From the IMG/VR virus record IMGVR_UViG_3300036900_000181, positions 1 to 39,837 of that record: a stretch of 39,837 bases of DNA; one strand, written 5' to 3'. A program made the position numbers and the translations under genes. This DNA is from a virus. Shown here in pieces: positions 1 through 6,502 of the stretch; the first letter of the stretch is position 1, and every line of letters begins with the position of its first letter. Under the pieces are notes generated by a model. That model was not told the DNA's origin. It ran no database searches and saw only the letters and a program-made list of their open reading frames with translations.

Positions 1-126
1 GCTAACTTAATGGTCTTCCAGAAGTACTTTGATCAGTGGGATTACTCATTAAAGTTATTGGGCGAGAAAATGCTAAACATCGTCCAGAACAACTGGAACG
101 CTGAAAAAGTTGGACTTATGATTGGC
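1..126. repeat. Terminal direct repeat (assembly overlap), left copy
   Basis: These 126 bases are identical to 39703-39828 at the right end. The match continues to the last base of the window with only two differences: G127 against T39829 and T135 against A39837. The simplest reading is that the contig is circular or circularly permuted and was opened inside the portal gene, giving a unique length near 39.7 kb. Headful-packaging phages of the P22 type give such assemblies. A true short terminal repeat is less likely because the overlap lies in mid-gene. Confidence 0.93.
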
Positions 127-780
127 GAAGAGCCTTCACCGTTCTTTTTCAGCAAGATCTTTAGCAAGTTCAACACTCTTGTTGAAGAAGGTTTGCTCAC
201 GCCTACACAAAGAAACCTTCAAGCCCAACAAATGATGGATATAAATCAAGCCTTTGGTCGTGAAGTATTGCCTCCTAGTATGATTATCAAGGACATGAAT
301 ATTCAAGGGAAAGCGGAGATCATGCAATTCTTACAACAGCAAGAACAGCAACAATCTGCTGCAGAGTCAGAATTACAGAATATCCAGCATACATTTGAAG
401 AAGCCAAGCTTAAAGAGCTTTACAGCAAGATTCACAATCAGTTATCAATGGCTAGAGAACGTGATTCGCGTTCCGAATCTAATGTGGGCCTATTTGAAGA
501 AAGAATGTCGATGATTAGCAAGAATCATGCAATGGCTTCGAAAGAAAAGATGGCTGCACTTACTGCACTTCTTGAAGCCATGCAGAAATTCGGCGAAGTT
601 GAAACCTTCATGAAAGCGAATCAACTCGATGTTATTAAGGGTGATGAAGAGGAATTCGAGAAGACTTCTCGCCAAAATGTAGAAAGAAACGAGGCGTCAA
701 AGAATTTTGTTGAACAAATTATGAAAGACATGCCACAAATGAACCAACAACAAGAACAGCCGCAACAAATGGCTGGCTAG
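1..780 (+). CDS. Portal protein, C-terminal part (continues from right end)
   Basis: This is the 3' part of the P22-type portal gene that starts at 38356. The reading frame is open from base 1. Joined across the terminal repeat the protein is about 708 residues, close to the 725 of P22 gp1. The C-terminal 200 residues are long, charged and helical, rich in Q, E and K, and end in a Q-rich tail. This agrees with the helical crown/barrel known at the C-terminus of P22-like portals. The portal is the dodecameric ring at one capsid vertex through which DNA is packaged and ejected. The methionine at base 10 is internal and is not the true start. The next gene follows 10 bases after the stop, behind a GGAG site. 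Confidence 0.85.
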   Translation, partial: ANLMVFQKYFDQWDYSLKLLGEKMLNIVQNNWNAEKVGLMIGEEPSPFFFSKIFSKFNTLVEEGLLTPTQRNLQAQQMMDINQAFGREVLPPSMIIKDMNIQGKAEIMQFLQQQEQQQSAAESELQNIQHTFEEAKLKELYSKIHNQLSMARERDSRSESNVGLFEERMSMISKNHAMASKEKMAALTALLEAMQKFGEVETFMKANQLDVIKGDEEEFEKTSRQNVERNEASKNFVEQIMKDMPQMNQQQEQPQQMAG

Positions 781-790
781 GAGAAAATAT

Positions 791-1054
791 ATGAAGCAGC
801 ATGATGATAGCTCTAAAGGTAGTTTTAAATCTGGTGGTCAGCGGATAGACGACCATTCCTTCTGGGCCGGAAAAGCAGGCAAAGACACAGTATTTCCAGA
901 CGGTCCACATAAAACAAAAGACGAATCTAGCGCAGAAGGCGCAGGATCTCTTTTGAAATATGAAGACACAACTGAAGCGATCCGAGCAACACAAGTTGAG
1001 CAGGTAAAACAGGCAAAGTCTCGCCCAATGAAACAACCAGGATATAGGAATTAA
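791..1054 (+). CDS. Hypothetical hydrophilic protein, 87 aa
   Basis: I do not recognise a family. The product is strongly hydrophilic, has no membrane segment or cysteine, and is rich in K, S, G and D, which suggests a partly disordered protein. It follows the portal stop by 10 bases with a good ribosome site (TAGGAGAAAATAT before the ATG), so it is co-translated with the portal. Between portal and scaffold, P22-like phages usually carry only small accessory genes. A minor virion or assembly role is an inference from position alone. Confidence 0.75.
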   Translation: MKQHDDSSKGSFKSGGQRIDDHSFWAGKAGKDTVFPDGPHKTKDESSAEGAGSLLKYEDTTEAIRATQVEQVKQAKSRPMKQPGYRN

Positions 1055-1059
1055 TCACA

Positions 1060-1158
1060 ATGGCTAAGAAAGAAGAGCATAAGAAAGAAGAAAAGAAAAT
1101 GCCGATGCCCATGAAAGCAGAGAAGCATGAGAAGAAAAAAGAGCACAAAAAGAAGTAG
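1060..1158 (+). CDS. Tiny lysine-rich protein, 32 aa
   Basis: A short frame encoding a peptide made almost entirely of K, E, H and M. It sits 5 bases after the previous stop and 5 bases before the next start in a tight operon. Extreme lysine content is seen in small phage proteins that bind nucleic acid or co-package with DNA, but nothing here proves that. Its ribosome site is weak, so it may be translated by coupling. It could also be a spurious frame in an A-rich stretch. Confidence 0.5.
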   Translation: MAKKEEHKKEEKKMPMPMKAEKHEKKKEHKKK

Positions 1159-1163
1159 GCTAT

Positions 1164-1490
1164 ATGAAAAAGACTAAGACAGTCCAGTCATATAAGAATA
1201 CTGCGAAAGATACTGAAAGAGCAACGCGCAAGACTGATAAATCTAACTTTTCTGATCCGGTTAAAATACAAGATCAGAACCCGCAGGATCAGCCAAAAGA
1301 AGGTATCAAGTCGCCTTGGGATTTCAGGTGTCCACAGTACGACCAGCGTTCGGGTAACTTTGTGAATGCAGGCACTCATTATGGTGTCGGTTATCGGAGT
1401 CCTGTTGGGCATAAAGGTCCAGCAAAGCAAGAGGTACCGTGCTTGCCATTGCGTCGTCTAGATACCATGCAAGACGACGATTTAGGATGA
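1164..1490 (+). CDS. Hypothetical protein, 108 aa
   Basis: Family not recognised. The N-terminal 50 residues are lysine- and polar-rich and probably disordered. The middle, around residues 50-85, has an aromatic and glycine-rich stretch (WDFRCPQYDQR, then GTHYGVGYRSP) that looks folded. The C-terminus is short and acidic. There is no membrane segment. The gene overlaps the next one by 4 bases (ATGA), so translation is coupled. Position between portal and scaffold suggests a virion-associated or assembly role. Confidence 0.7.
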   Translation: MKKTKTVQSYKNTAKDTERATRKTDKSNFSDPVKIQDQNPQDQPKEGIKSPWDFRCPQYDQRSGNFVNAGTHYGVGYRSPVGHKGPAKQEVPCLPLRRLDTMQDDDLG

Positions 1491-1669
1491 TGAAAAATAG
1501 TAAAGTGCGCACTCCTATGAATGCGCACACTCCTAAAACTCAGAGCGGGATGGGAGATTATTACGGATCAGGAATTAAACAGAAAGTTGGAAGAGTCAGG
1601 GAAGATTACATGATTGGGAAGCCAAAGAGTCCTCAATCTCTCGGGAAACCTCCTCGCAAGCTTGCTTAG
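1487..1669 (+). CDS. Small basic hypothetical protein, 60 aa
   Basis: The start at 1487 overlaps the previous stop (ATGA), which favours it over an upstream in-frame methionine. The product is basic, with a G-Y-Y-G-S-G-I segment followed by a K-V-G-R-V-R segment, and a proline/lysine-rich tail. I have an impression of similar short proteins between portal and capsid in P22-like phages, but I cannot name a family. Its last 74 bases overlap the 3' end of the convergent minus-strand gene at 1596-1868. Confidence 0.65.
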   Translation: MMKNSKVRTPMNAHTPKTQSGMGDYYGSGIKQKVGRVREDYMIGKPKSPQSLGKPPRKLA

Positions 1670-1868
1670 AGTCAATATGAAAGGGCCATAGGCTATTTAA
1701 TGCAGAATCAGACTCGTAGTTATCTTGCCATTTTTTGATTTTCTTTATTTCTAGAGCTAATGTGTATGCGGCTTTTGGTGGGTTTATTGGAGGATTTTTT
1801 TCATTAAAAATATCTTCCAAAATCTGAATCAATTCGTCTAGATCATATGGTTCTGGTTTGGTGTCCAT
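1596..1868 (-). CDS. Hypothetical protein, 90 aa (minus strand)
   Basis: An acidic, helical protein of unknown function. Its start lies inside the 3' end of the larger minus-strand gene upstream (31-base overlap), so the two form one small leftward operon embedded against the virion operon. The 3' end overlaps the convergent plus-strand gene at 1487-1669. Proline-rich residues near position 25-30 separate two predicted helices. There are no cysteine motifs and no membrane segment. The minus-strand pair may be a moron-like insertion. Confidence 0.65.
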   Translation of the reverse strand: MDTKPEPYDLDELIQILEDIFNEKNPPINPPKAAYTLALEIKKIKKWQDNYESDSALNSLWPFHIDSKQACEEVSREIEDSLASQSCNLP

Positions 1869-2341
1869 AGTTTATCCATCATTTTTTTGCGTTTAGCTTC
1901 TTGTGAAATCTCTTCATAGATCTTGTTGATCTCATCATCGCTTAGATCATCCTTTTCAGGCGCGTCTAATTGTGCTCTGTTTTCCACGAAGTCTTGAATG
2001 CTTTGACATACAATTTCGCTTTCAGCAACCTTCCCTTTTTCATACGATCCCCACATCTCTCTTGCTGGTATCATCCATATGATTTTAATATTATCCGTTC
2101 CAGGATATGCCTTAAATAGCATAGAATTTGTTGAAGATGTAGGTTTTGTGAGTCTTGATTGCCATATTAACCGCTTTTTAATGCCGTCATCCTCAGTTCT
2201 AGTATGAGCGTAAATATAAAAAGGATGATTGCCGAAAGGTCGTTTATTTACGATGTCTTGAACACATTCGGCAATCGAAAATGATTGTTTTGTGAAATGT
2301 TGATAGCGATCATGTGCGTCAAGTGGGTTTATTTTTATCAT
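1838..2341 (-). CDS. Conserved phage hypothetical protein, 167 aa (minus strand)
   Basis: First gene of a two-gene leftward unit between the small basic genes and the scaffold. The sequence looks well folded for about 130 residues: an N-terminal aspartate/histidine-rich segment (NPLDAHDRYQHF), a central beta-rich region with IYAHTRTEDDG and RLIWQSRL, and IIWMIPAREMW. It ends in an acidic and then basic helical tail. I believe similar proteins occur in other environmental phages, but I cannot assign a function. It is transcribed against the surrounding late genes, which suggests independent, perhaps early, expression. Confidence 0.75.
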   Translation of the reverse strand: MIKINPLDAHDRYQHFTKQSFSIAECVQDIVNKRPFGNHPFYIYAHTRTEDDGIKKRLIWQSRLTKPTSSTNSMLFKAYPGTDNIKIIWMIPAREMWGSYEKGKVAESEIVCQSIQDFVENRAQLDAPEKDDLSDDEINKIYEEISQEAKRKKMMDKLWTPNQNHMI

Positions 2342-2345
2342 TATC

Positions 2346-2374
2346 TTGCCTAAAATCCTATAAATCAGTTAAAT
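2346..2374 (+). promoter_or_regulatory. Possible promoter for the scaffold gene
   Basis: TTGCCT, 17 bases, TTAAAT matches sigma70 boxes at 4 of 6 positions each. It lies 35 bases before the scaffold start, in the gap left by the leftward genes. The match is moderate. Confidence 0.35.
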
Positions 2375-2408
2375 GAGGCTTAAACCCTATCAAAGGATCT
2401 TTTAATAT

Positions 2409-3062
2409 ATGACAGCACCTACTAATGAAAATCAAGCACAAGTTGTTCAGCCATCGGAAAAAGAACTTAATTTTCGTAAGCTGGAAGCAAAATACCAGCA
2501 AGAGTTAGCATATGAGAGGGCGAAAAGGGAAGAGGTTGAAAAACGTATGCAGGAAGCATCTAAGCAGCAAGTTCAAGAAGAGCCTGATGATGATTCAGAT
2601 CCATACGTAGACCACAAAAAACTAGAAAAGAAGTTGAATAAATTTGGACAGCAATACAAACAAGAAACGCAAACTGAGATTCAGAAGGCAGTTCAGCAGG
2701 CAATTCGAGAAGAACGTAAAGATCATTGGATTCGAAGTAATCCAGATTTTGAAGAGGTTTTACAGCACGCAGAAAAACTTGCTTTAAAGGCTCCTGATTT
2801 AGCCGAAAGCATTTTAGACATGCCCGAGTCATTTGAGCGTCAAAAGCTCGTCTACAAGAATATAAAGGCCCTTGGCTTGCATAAGCCTGAAGAAAGGCAG
2901 TCAACAATACAAGAAAAGATCGATGCAAACCGAAAGGGGCCATATTATCAACCTTCAGGGGTCGGGGCATCGCCATATCATTCACAGAGTGACTACAGTC
3001 CAGGTGGGCAGAAACAAGCATATGATAAAATGAAAGAACTTCAGTCAAGGCTTAGACTATAG
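2409..3062 (+). CDS. Putative capsid scaffolding protein
   Basis: Length (217 aa), position directly before the major capsid gene and composition fit a scaffolding protein, which chaperones procapsid assembly and leaves before or during DNA packaging. Residues about 15-50 and 70-110 are highly charged and predicted to form coiled coil. An acidic DDDSD-type stretch follows at about 60-65. The middle has amphipathic helices, and the C-terminus ends in a short basic helix (MKELQSRLRL). A basic C-terminal helix is what P22 scaffold uses to bind coat protein. The start follows AGGATC with normal spacing. Confidence 0.75.
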   Translation: MTAPTNENQAQVVQPSEKELNFRKLEAKYQQELAYERAKREEVEKRMQEASKQQVQEEPDDDSDPYVDHKKLEKKLNKFGQQYKQETQTEIQKAVQQAIREERKDHWIRSNPDFEEVLQHAEKLALKAPDLAESILDMPESFERQKLVYKNIKALGLHKPEERQSTIQEKIDANRKGPYYQPSGVGASPYHSQSDYSPGGQKQAYDKMKELQSRLRL

Positions 3063-3090
3063 TTGACAAAAAATAAAGATATGTTAAATT
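3063..3090 (+). promoter_or_regulatory. Promoter of the major capsid gene
   Basis: A perfect TTGACA (3063-3068) begins directly after the scaffold stop. It is followed by a 16-base spacer and an extended -10 (TG at 3082-3083, then TAAATT at 3085-3090). Transcription should start near 3097, giving a roughly 130-nt structured leader before the capsid start. A separate strong promoter allows high capsid expression relative to scaffold. Confidence 0.7.
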
Positions 3091-3097
3091 AAAATTT

Positions 3098-3153
3098 GCG
3101 TTAGGGGAATTCGCAAACCCCGTCAGCGTTAGAGGAACTCGCTAACCTCGTCG
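3098..3153 (+). repeat. Two tandem 28-nt leader repeats with a compensatory base pair
   Basis: Units 3098-3125 and 3126-3153 are adjacent and agree at 23 of 28 positions. In unit 1, GGGG (positions 7-10) can pair with CCCC (21-24). In unit 2 the same segments read GAGG and CCTC, so a G-C pair became A-T with pairing kept. GCG at 1-3 could also pair with CGC at 15-17, which would make an H-type pseudoknot. The repeats lie at the 5' end of the predicted capsid mRNA, so they may protect the transcript or bind a regulator. Confidence 0.75.
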
Positions 3154-3199
3154 TATGATGAAAACGGCTGTAAGTTAGGCTCGGTCACCGATCATCATA
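3154..3199 (+). promoter_or_regulatory. Stem structure in the capsid mRNA leader
   Basis: TATGATGA (3154-3161) pairs perfectly with TCATCATA (3192-3199) and encloses 30 nt, which include a small CGG-TCA-CCG hairpin at 3182-3190. It follows the tandem repeats directly. A further short hairpin (ACCC-ATGA-GGGT, 3214-3226) overlaps the capsid ribosome site and could control access to it. Confidence 0.55.
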
Positions 3200-3228
3200 T
3201 CAAGTCACATTGTAACCCATGAGGGTAC

Positions 3229-4203
3229 ATGTCGATTACTACTACAGGCTCACTCGGCCCTATGATCCTGCAGTCGCTTGCGCCTGCTATGTTATACGTT
3301 CCGACGCCTACAATGAACTACATCACCGTTTGCGATAAGGTTAGTATGCCTGCTAACGGTGGAACAACGTGCCGCTTTATGCGCCCACGTGCACTACAGC
3401 CACCTACTGTACAATTAGGTAATTCTGGAATCGATCCCCCAGCACAAGTTCCTCAACGTGATATCATCGATGCTCAAATGGCTTTTTTTGGTACAGGCTG
3501 CATCATTAACGAACAAGTTATTTTGCAAGATCAAGAAGGCGTTTTGGCTTGGGTATCAGAGCGTTTAGCTGTTGCTATGCGTCAAGCTGAAGATTTAATT
3601 CTTAGAGATTATATTGTTTCGGCTGCTTCACAGATTAATGCCGGAGGCGGTTCAAATGGCGATAACCCAACTAACCTTGGTATCACAGATTTTAGCTTAG
3701 TCGCTACAACTCTTGATACTAACAATGCCTACAAGTTTATGTCAGGTATTTTAGGTGAAAATCGCTTTGGTTCTGGACCTGTCCGTAGCTCCTATTTCAT
3801 GTTGACATCTACTGAACTTCAGTCAGATTTCGACCAAATGACCGGAACTAATGGTACATTCCTAAACCAGTGGAATTATCCCAATAATACCTCTGCACTG
3901 CCTTCTGAATATGGAAACGTATTTAACATACGTATCCTTACAAGCTCAGAAGCTCCAGTAGCTCGTAATGCTTCAGCTATGGGTGCAGACGTATATTACA
4001 ACACAGTCCTTGGAAAGCAAGCGATCACGCATATAAATCAAGATGGTTATTCCATGAACTTGATCTATCGTGACCCTTACTATTCTGGCATGCTTGCACA
4101 AAATGCCACTCTTGCAGTTAAGTTTGCCCAAGCGCAAGCTCTTACTCAAGATACGGCTATTCGCAATCTGCTTTCAACCCGCTTAACAGCATTGGGGGTA
4201 TAA
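3229..4203 (+). CDS. Major capsid protein, N4-gp56-like
   Basis: The 324-residue product resembles the N4-gp56 family of HK97-fold coat proteins, which form the icosahedral head. Visible features are an N-terminal segment with a DKVSMPANGGTTCRFMRPRAL stretch, then a Q/I-rich stretch leading into a long helix around residues 95-125 with V-S-E-R and R-D-Y-I. A following domain binds neighbours, and the C-terminal part is repetitive beta (ARNASAMGADVYYN). Position after scaffold supports the call. The start has GAGGG 4 bases upstream within a small hairpin. The pairing with a P22-type portal is reasonable for this group. No cleaved prohead domain is obvious. Confidence 0.75.
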   Translation: MSITTTGSLGPMILQSLAPAMLYVPTPTMNYITVCDKVSMPANGGTTCRFMRPRALQPPTVQLGNSGIDPPAQVPQRDIIDAQMAFFGTGCIINEQVILQDQEGVLAWVSERLAVAMRQAEDLILRDYIVSAASQINAGGGSNGDNPTNLGITDFSLVATTLDTNNAYKFMSGILGENRFGSGPVRSSYFMLTSTELQSDFDQMTGTNGTFLNQWNYPNNTSALPSEYGNVFNIRILTSSEAPVARNASAMGADVYYNTVLGKQAITHINQDGYSMNLIYRDPYYSGMLAQNATLAVKFAQAQALTQDTAIRNLLSTRLTALGV

Positions 4204-4204
4204 G

Positions 4205-5413
4205 ATGACCGAATATTCAAAGATGGCGAAAGGGTATTATACCGTTTCCGGTGGATCAATTGGGGTAAGTGCTCCAAGTGTTAAGGTTATCAATTTACCT
4301 TTTAAACCCGATTTTGTAGAACTAATCAACTATACAGCCGCTTCCGTTATGACGGATGATGCTGTTCCATTTGCTTATTGGGATGCAAGCGTTCCACCTC
4401 TATTAATTTCTAGTGTCTATTATGACACTGTTATTCAGAGGTCAACAGGATCAGCGTTAGTCACTGATATGGTGCAAGTTGGTGGTGGTATTAGTGTCTT
4501 TACAGCAGGTCAAGCGTTACAATTTGGTCCTGTGTATAAACACAATTCTGTTGCAAGTGCGGATTTCTCCATTGCTCAATCAGCAGCAGGAGGGCCAACA
4601 ACTGTAACAACCGCAACAAACCATAATTTGTCTAGTGGTGATGTAGTAGTCTTTGCGAATCTTTACCAGACCGCAACTACTGGTATGCCTCAATTAGGTT
4701 ATATTTGGTTCACAGTAACGGTACTTACTGCGACAACCTTTACAATCCCTTGGGATACATCAGGAAGCAATTATACTGCGTTTAACACTGCAACAAGTAC
4801 AGGAAACATTGGATCATGGAAAAAAGTACTTTATCCATATCTCTACTTTCCGGGTGTTGCAACTATTAGCGGTATAACCCTTGGAAATACAACCACAATT
4901 GACACAACAGATGCCCATAACTTTGTTGTTGGTCAAGAGGTTGCGTTTAGAATTCCTTCTGCGTGGGGAACTGTTGAATTAAACTCATTGCCTAACCTCC
5001 TTACTCCGGGCGCACCTGTGTATGGATATGTTATTGCAGTGACAGATTACAACACTGTTGTAGTTAATATTAATTCTTCAGCCTATACGCCGTTTGTAGT
5101 CAACCAAACAGTGGCTAGTGTTCCAGGTTTATCATATCCTGAAATCGTTGCTGTTGGAGATGTTAATACAGGTGGCGTTCAGTTGTCTGCAGGATCTCAG
5201 CTTTATCCGCCTCCATATTATTCACCAATCGGTACATCACGTGTTAATACGATCAATGGGCCTGCTATACAGGGCGCATTCGTTAATAACACATGTCAAG
5301 GATTCGTTGTTGGTAATTTTGGAGCAAGGAGCGATTCTACTGCATTTGTCGGTGGATCAGATGGCGATATCATGGAATGGAGAGCATATTTCCATGACAT
5401 ATCATTGCCCTGA
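4205..5413 (+). CDS. Virion protein with two FCCH-like beta modules, 402 aa
   Basis: The gene starts one base after the capsid stop, with GGGGG at the end of the capsid gene as its ribosome site. Two modules of about 75 residues (around 120-195 and 218-298) follow the pattern: variable start, T-T-V/I-T-T, H-N-L/F-x-x-G-x-x-V-x-F, then a hydrophobic strand, then T-x-T/V-x-I-x-x-x-x-x-Y-T-x-F. This resembles the domain often annotated in phages as ubiquitin-activating E1 FCCH-like. The C-terminal 100 residues have I-x-G-D-x-N and N-G-P-A-I-Q-G-A-F-V-N motifs. A head decoration or head-tail role is inferred from position. Confidence 0.6.
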   Translation: MTEYSKMAKGYYTVSGGSIGVSAPSVKVINLPFKPDFVELINYTAASVMTDDAVPFAYWDASVPPLLISSVYYDTVIQRSTGSALVTDMVQVGGGISVFTAGQALQFGPVYKHNSVASADFSIAQSAAGGPTTVTTATNHNLSSGDVVVFANLYQTATTGMPQLGYIWFTVTVLTATTFTIPWDTSGSNYTAFNTATSTGNIGSWKKVLYPYLYFPGVATISGITLGNTTTIDTTDAHNFVVGQEVAFRIPSAWGTVELNSLPNLLTPGAPVYGYVIAVTDYNTVVVNINSSAYTPFVVNQTVASVPGLSYPEIVAVGDVNTGGVQLSAGSQLYPPPYYSPIGTSRVNTINGPAIQGAFVNNTCQGFVVGNFGARSDSTAFVGGSDGDIMEWRAYFHDISLP

Positions 5414-5451
5414 AATTGAGATTGCTATTTTAAATTTAATCTAGCATTTTG

Positions 5452-5473
5452 GGGGAAGAAGAAATTCTTCCCC
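5452..5473 (+). promoter_or_regulatory. Intergenic hairpin with GAAA tetraloop
   Basis: GGGGAAGAA (5452-5460), GAAA, TTCTTCCCC (5465-5473) form a perfect 9-bp stem capped by a GNRA loop. No U-tract follows, so it is not a standard terminator. It lies 15 bases before the next start codon and may mark an mRNA processing or stabilising site between the two structural genes. Confidence 0.6.
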
Positions 5474-5487
5474 TGAATAGGTGCAAA

Positions 5488-5907
5488 ATGTCAGTGATTT
5501 CCTACCCTATACCGATTTACCAGAATTTGCCAATTCAGCCCAATTATTATCAGCCAAGTCAATTTTTCATCTCGGATATTACATTAGGCCTGACAACCAT
5601 TGTGACAACCACAACGGACATGAATTATGTGATTGGTCAAGAATGTAGATTGATAATCCCTTCTACATTTGGTTGTAGGCAACTTAACGGTTTATCTGGA
5701 ATTGTTTTAAGCCTTCCGACATCTACTCAAGTTGAATTAAACATAAATTCATTACAGAACGTAGATCCATTTATTTTGTCTTCTGAAACAACCCAAGCGC
5801 AGATACTTGCCATAGGCGATTACAATAACGGTTACACAAGTACAAATGGTCCAAATATACCTCTCGTGTCTACTCCAGGCGCATTTATTAACATTTCACC
5901 TCTATAG
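5488..5907 (+). CDS. Virion protein, short paralogue of the 402-aa protein
   Basis: The start at 5488 is preferred because TAGGTG precedes it and upstream in-frame codons overlap the hairpin. The product (139 aa) has one module (about residues 25-100) that copies the second module of the upstream gene: I-S/T-L-G-x-T-T-I-x-T-T, V-I-G-Q-E-x-x, I-P-S-T/A-F/W-G, L-N. Like that gene it then carries I-x-A-I-G-D-Y-N and N-G-P...G-A-F-I-N. The two genes are probably a tandem duplication with loss of the N-terminal half. It may trim or decorate the same virion structure. Confidence 0.6.
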   Translation: MSVISYPIPIYQNLPIQPNYYQPSQFFISDITLGLTTIVTTTTDMNYVIGQECRLIIPSTFGCRQLNGLSGIVLSLPTSTQVELNINSLQNVDPFILSSETTQAQILAIGDYNNGYTSTNGPNIPLVSTPGAFINISPL

Positions 5908-5913
5908 GATAAT

Positions 5914-6495
5914 ATGAAAGAAAAACCTAATTTGAATTCTGAATCAGCAAAAGAAATGGAAAAAGTCGAAAAGCAGTTCGATGCGTTTAAAGAAGACGTA
6001 GACAAAATGACGCTAGACCGCATGAATATGACTCCAAAACGCGATGAAGAGCCACAAACGAATCTTTCTCAGCAAGAAATCTTCAAAAGTAAAGATATTT
6101 ATTTGAAGCCTATTAAAACTGTAGGTTGCCAGGATAAATTCAATGAAAAATGGCGAGAAGAATACAACTTCCAGAAGCAATACGTGCAATTTCAAGCTGA
6201 AAATAAAGAGATCATTGGCGAAGAAATTGACTTGTGGACTAGACCATTCCCAGGTATGCCAGCGGAAGAATGGAAAGTTCCTGTTAACAAGCCTGTATGG
6301 GGCCCTAGATATCTTGCCGAGCAGATTAAGCGTTGTTACTACCATCGCCTTATTATGCAGCCGAACGTGGGAGCTGGTTCTGACCATGCTGGTCAATATT
6401 ATGGTTCAATGGCCGTGGATTCAACGGTTGCTAGACTTGATGCTATTCCCGTGAGCACGAAGAGATCTGTTTTTATGGGTGCGACTAACTTTTAG
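5914..6495 (+). CDS. Hypothetical virion-region protein, 193 aa
   Basis: Family not recognised. The N-terminal 60 residues are charged and predicted helical or disordered (E, K, D, M rich). The middle has Q-x-x-F-x-E-K-W and Y-N-F-Q-K-Q-Y segments. The C-terminal half is more structured, with WTRPFPGMP, W-G-P-R-Y-L-A-E-Q-I and Y-Y-G-S-M-A. It lies between the beta-module proteins and the connector-like gene, 8 bases before the latter, in the head-completion region. In P22 the equivalent interval carries head-completion functions, but homology to them is not visible. Confidence 0.65.
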   Translation: MKEKPNLNSESAKEMEKVEKQFDAFKEDVDKMTLDRMNMTPKRDEEPQTNLSQQEIFKSKDIYLKPIKTVGCQDKFNEKWREEYNFQKQYVQFQAENKEIIGEEIDLWTRPFPGMPAEEWKVPVNKPVWGPRYLAEQIKRCYYHRLIMQPNVGAGSDHAGQYYGSMAVDSTVARLDAIPVSTKRSVFMGATNF

Positions 6496-6502
6496 GTGAT
6501 AA

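Noticed and set aside
2560-3048. Minus-strand open frame of 162 codons opposite the scaffold gene
   Set aside because: Overlaps the scaffold almost completely, and the plus frame has the ribosome site, charged coiled-coil composition and correct position.
3098-3153. CRISPR-like direct repeats
   Set aside because: Two adjacent units with no spacers and internal pairing; this is a leader duplication, not an array.
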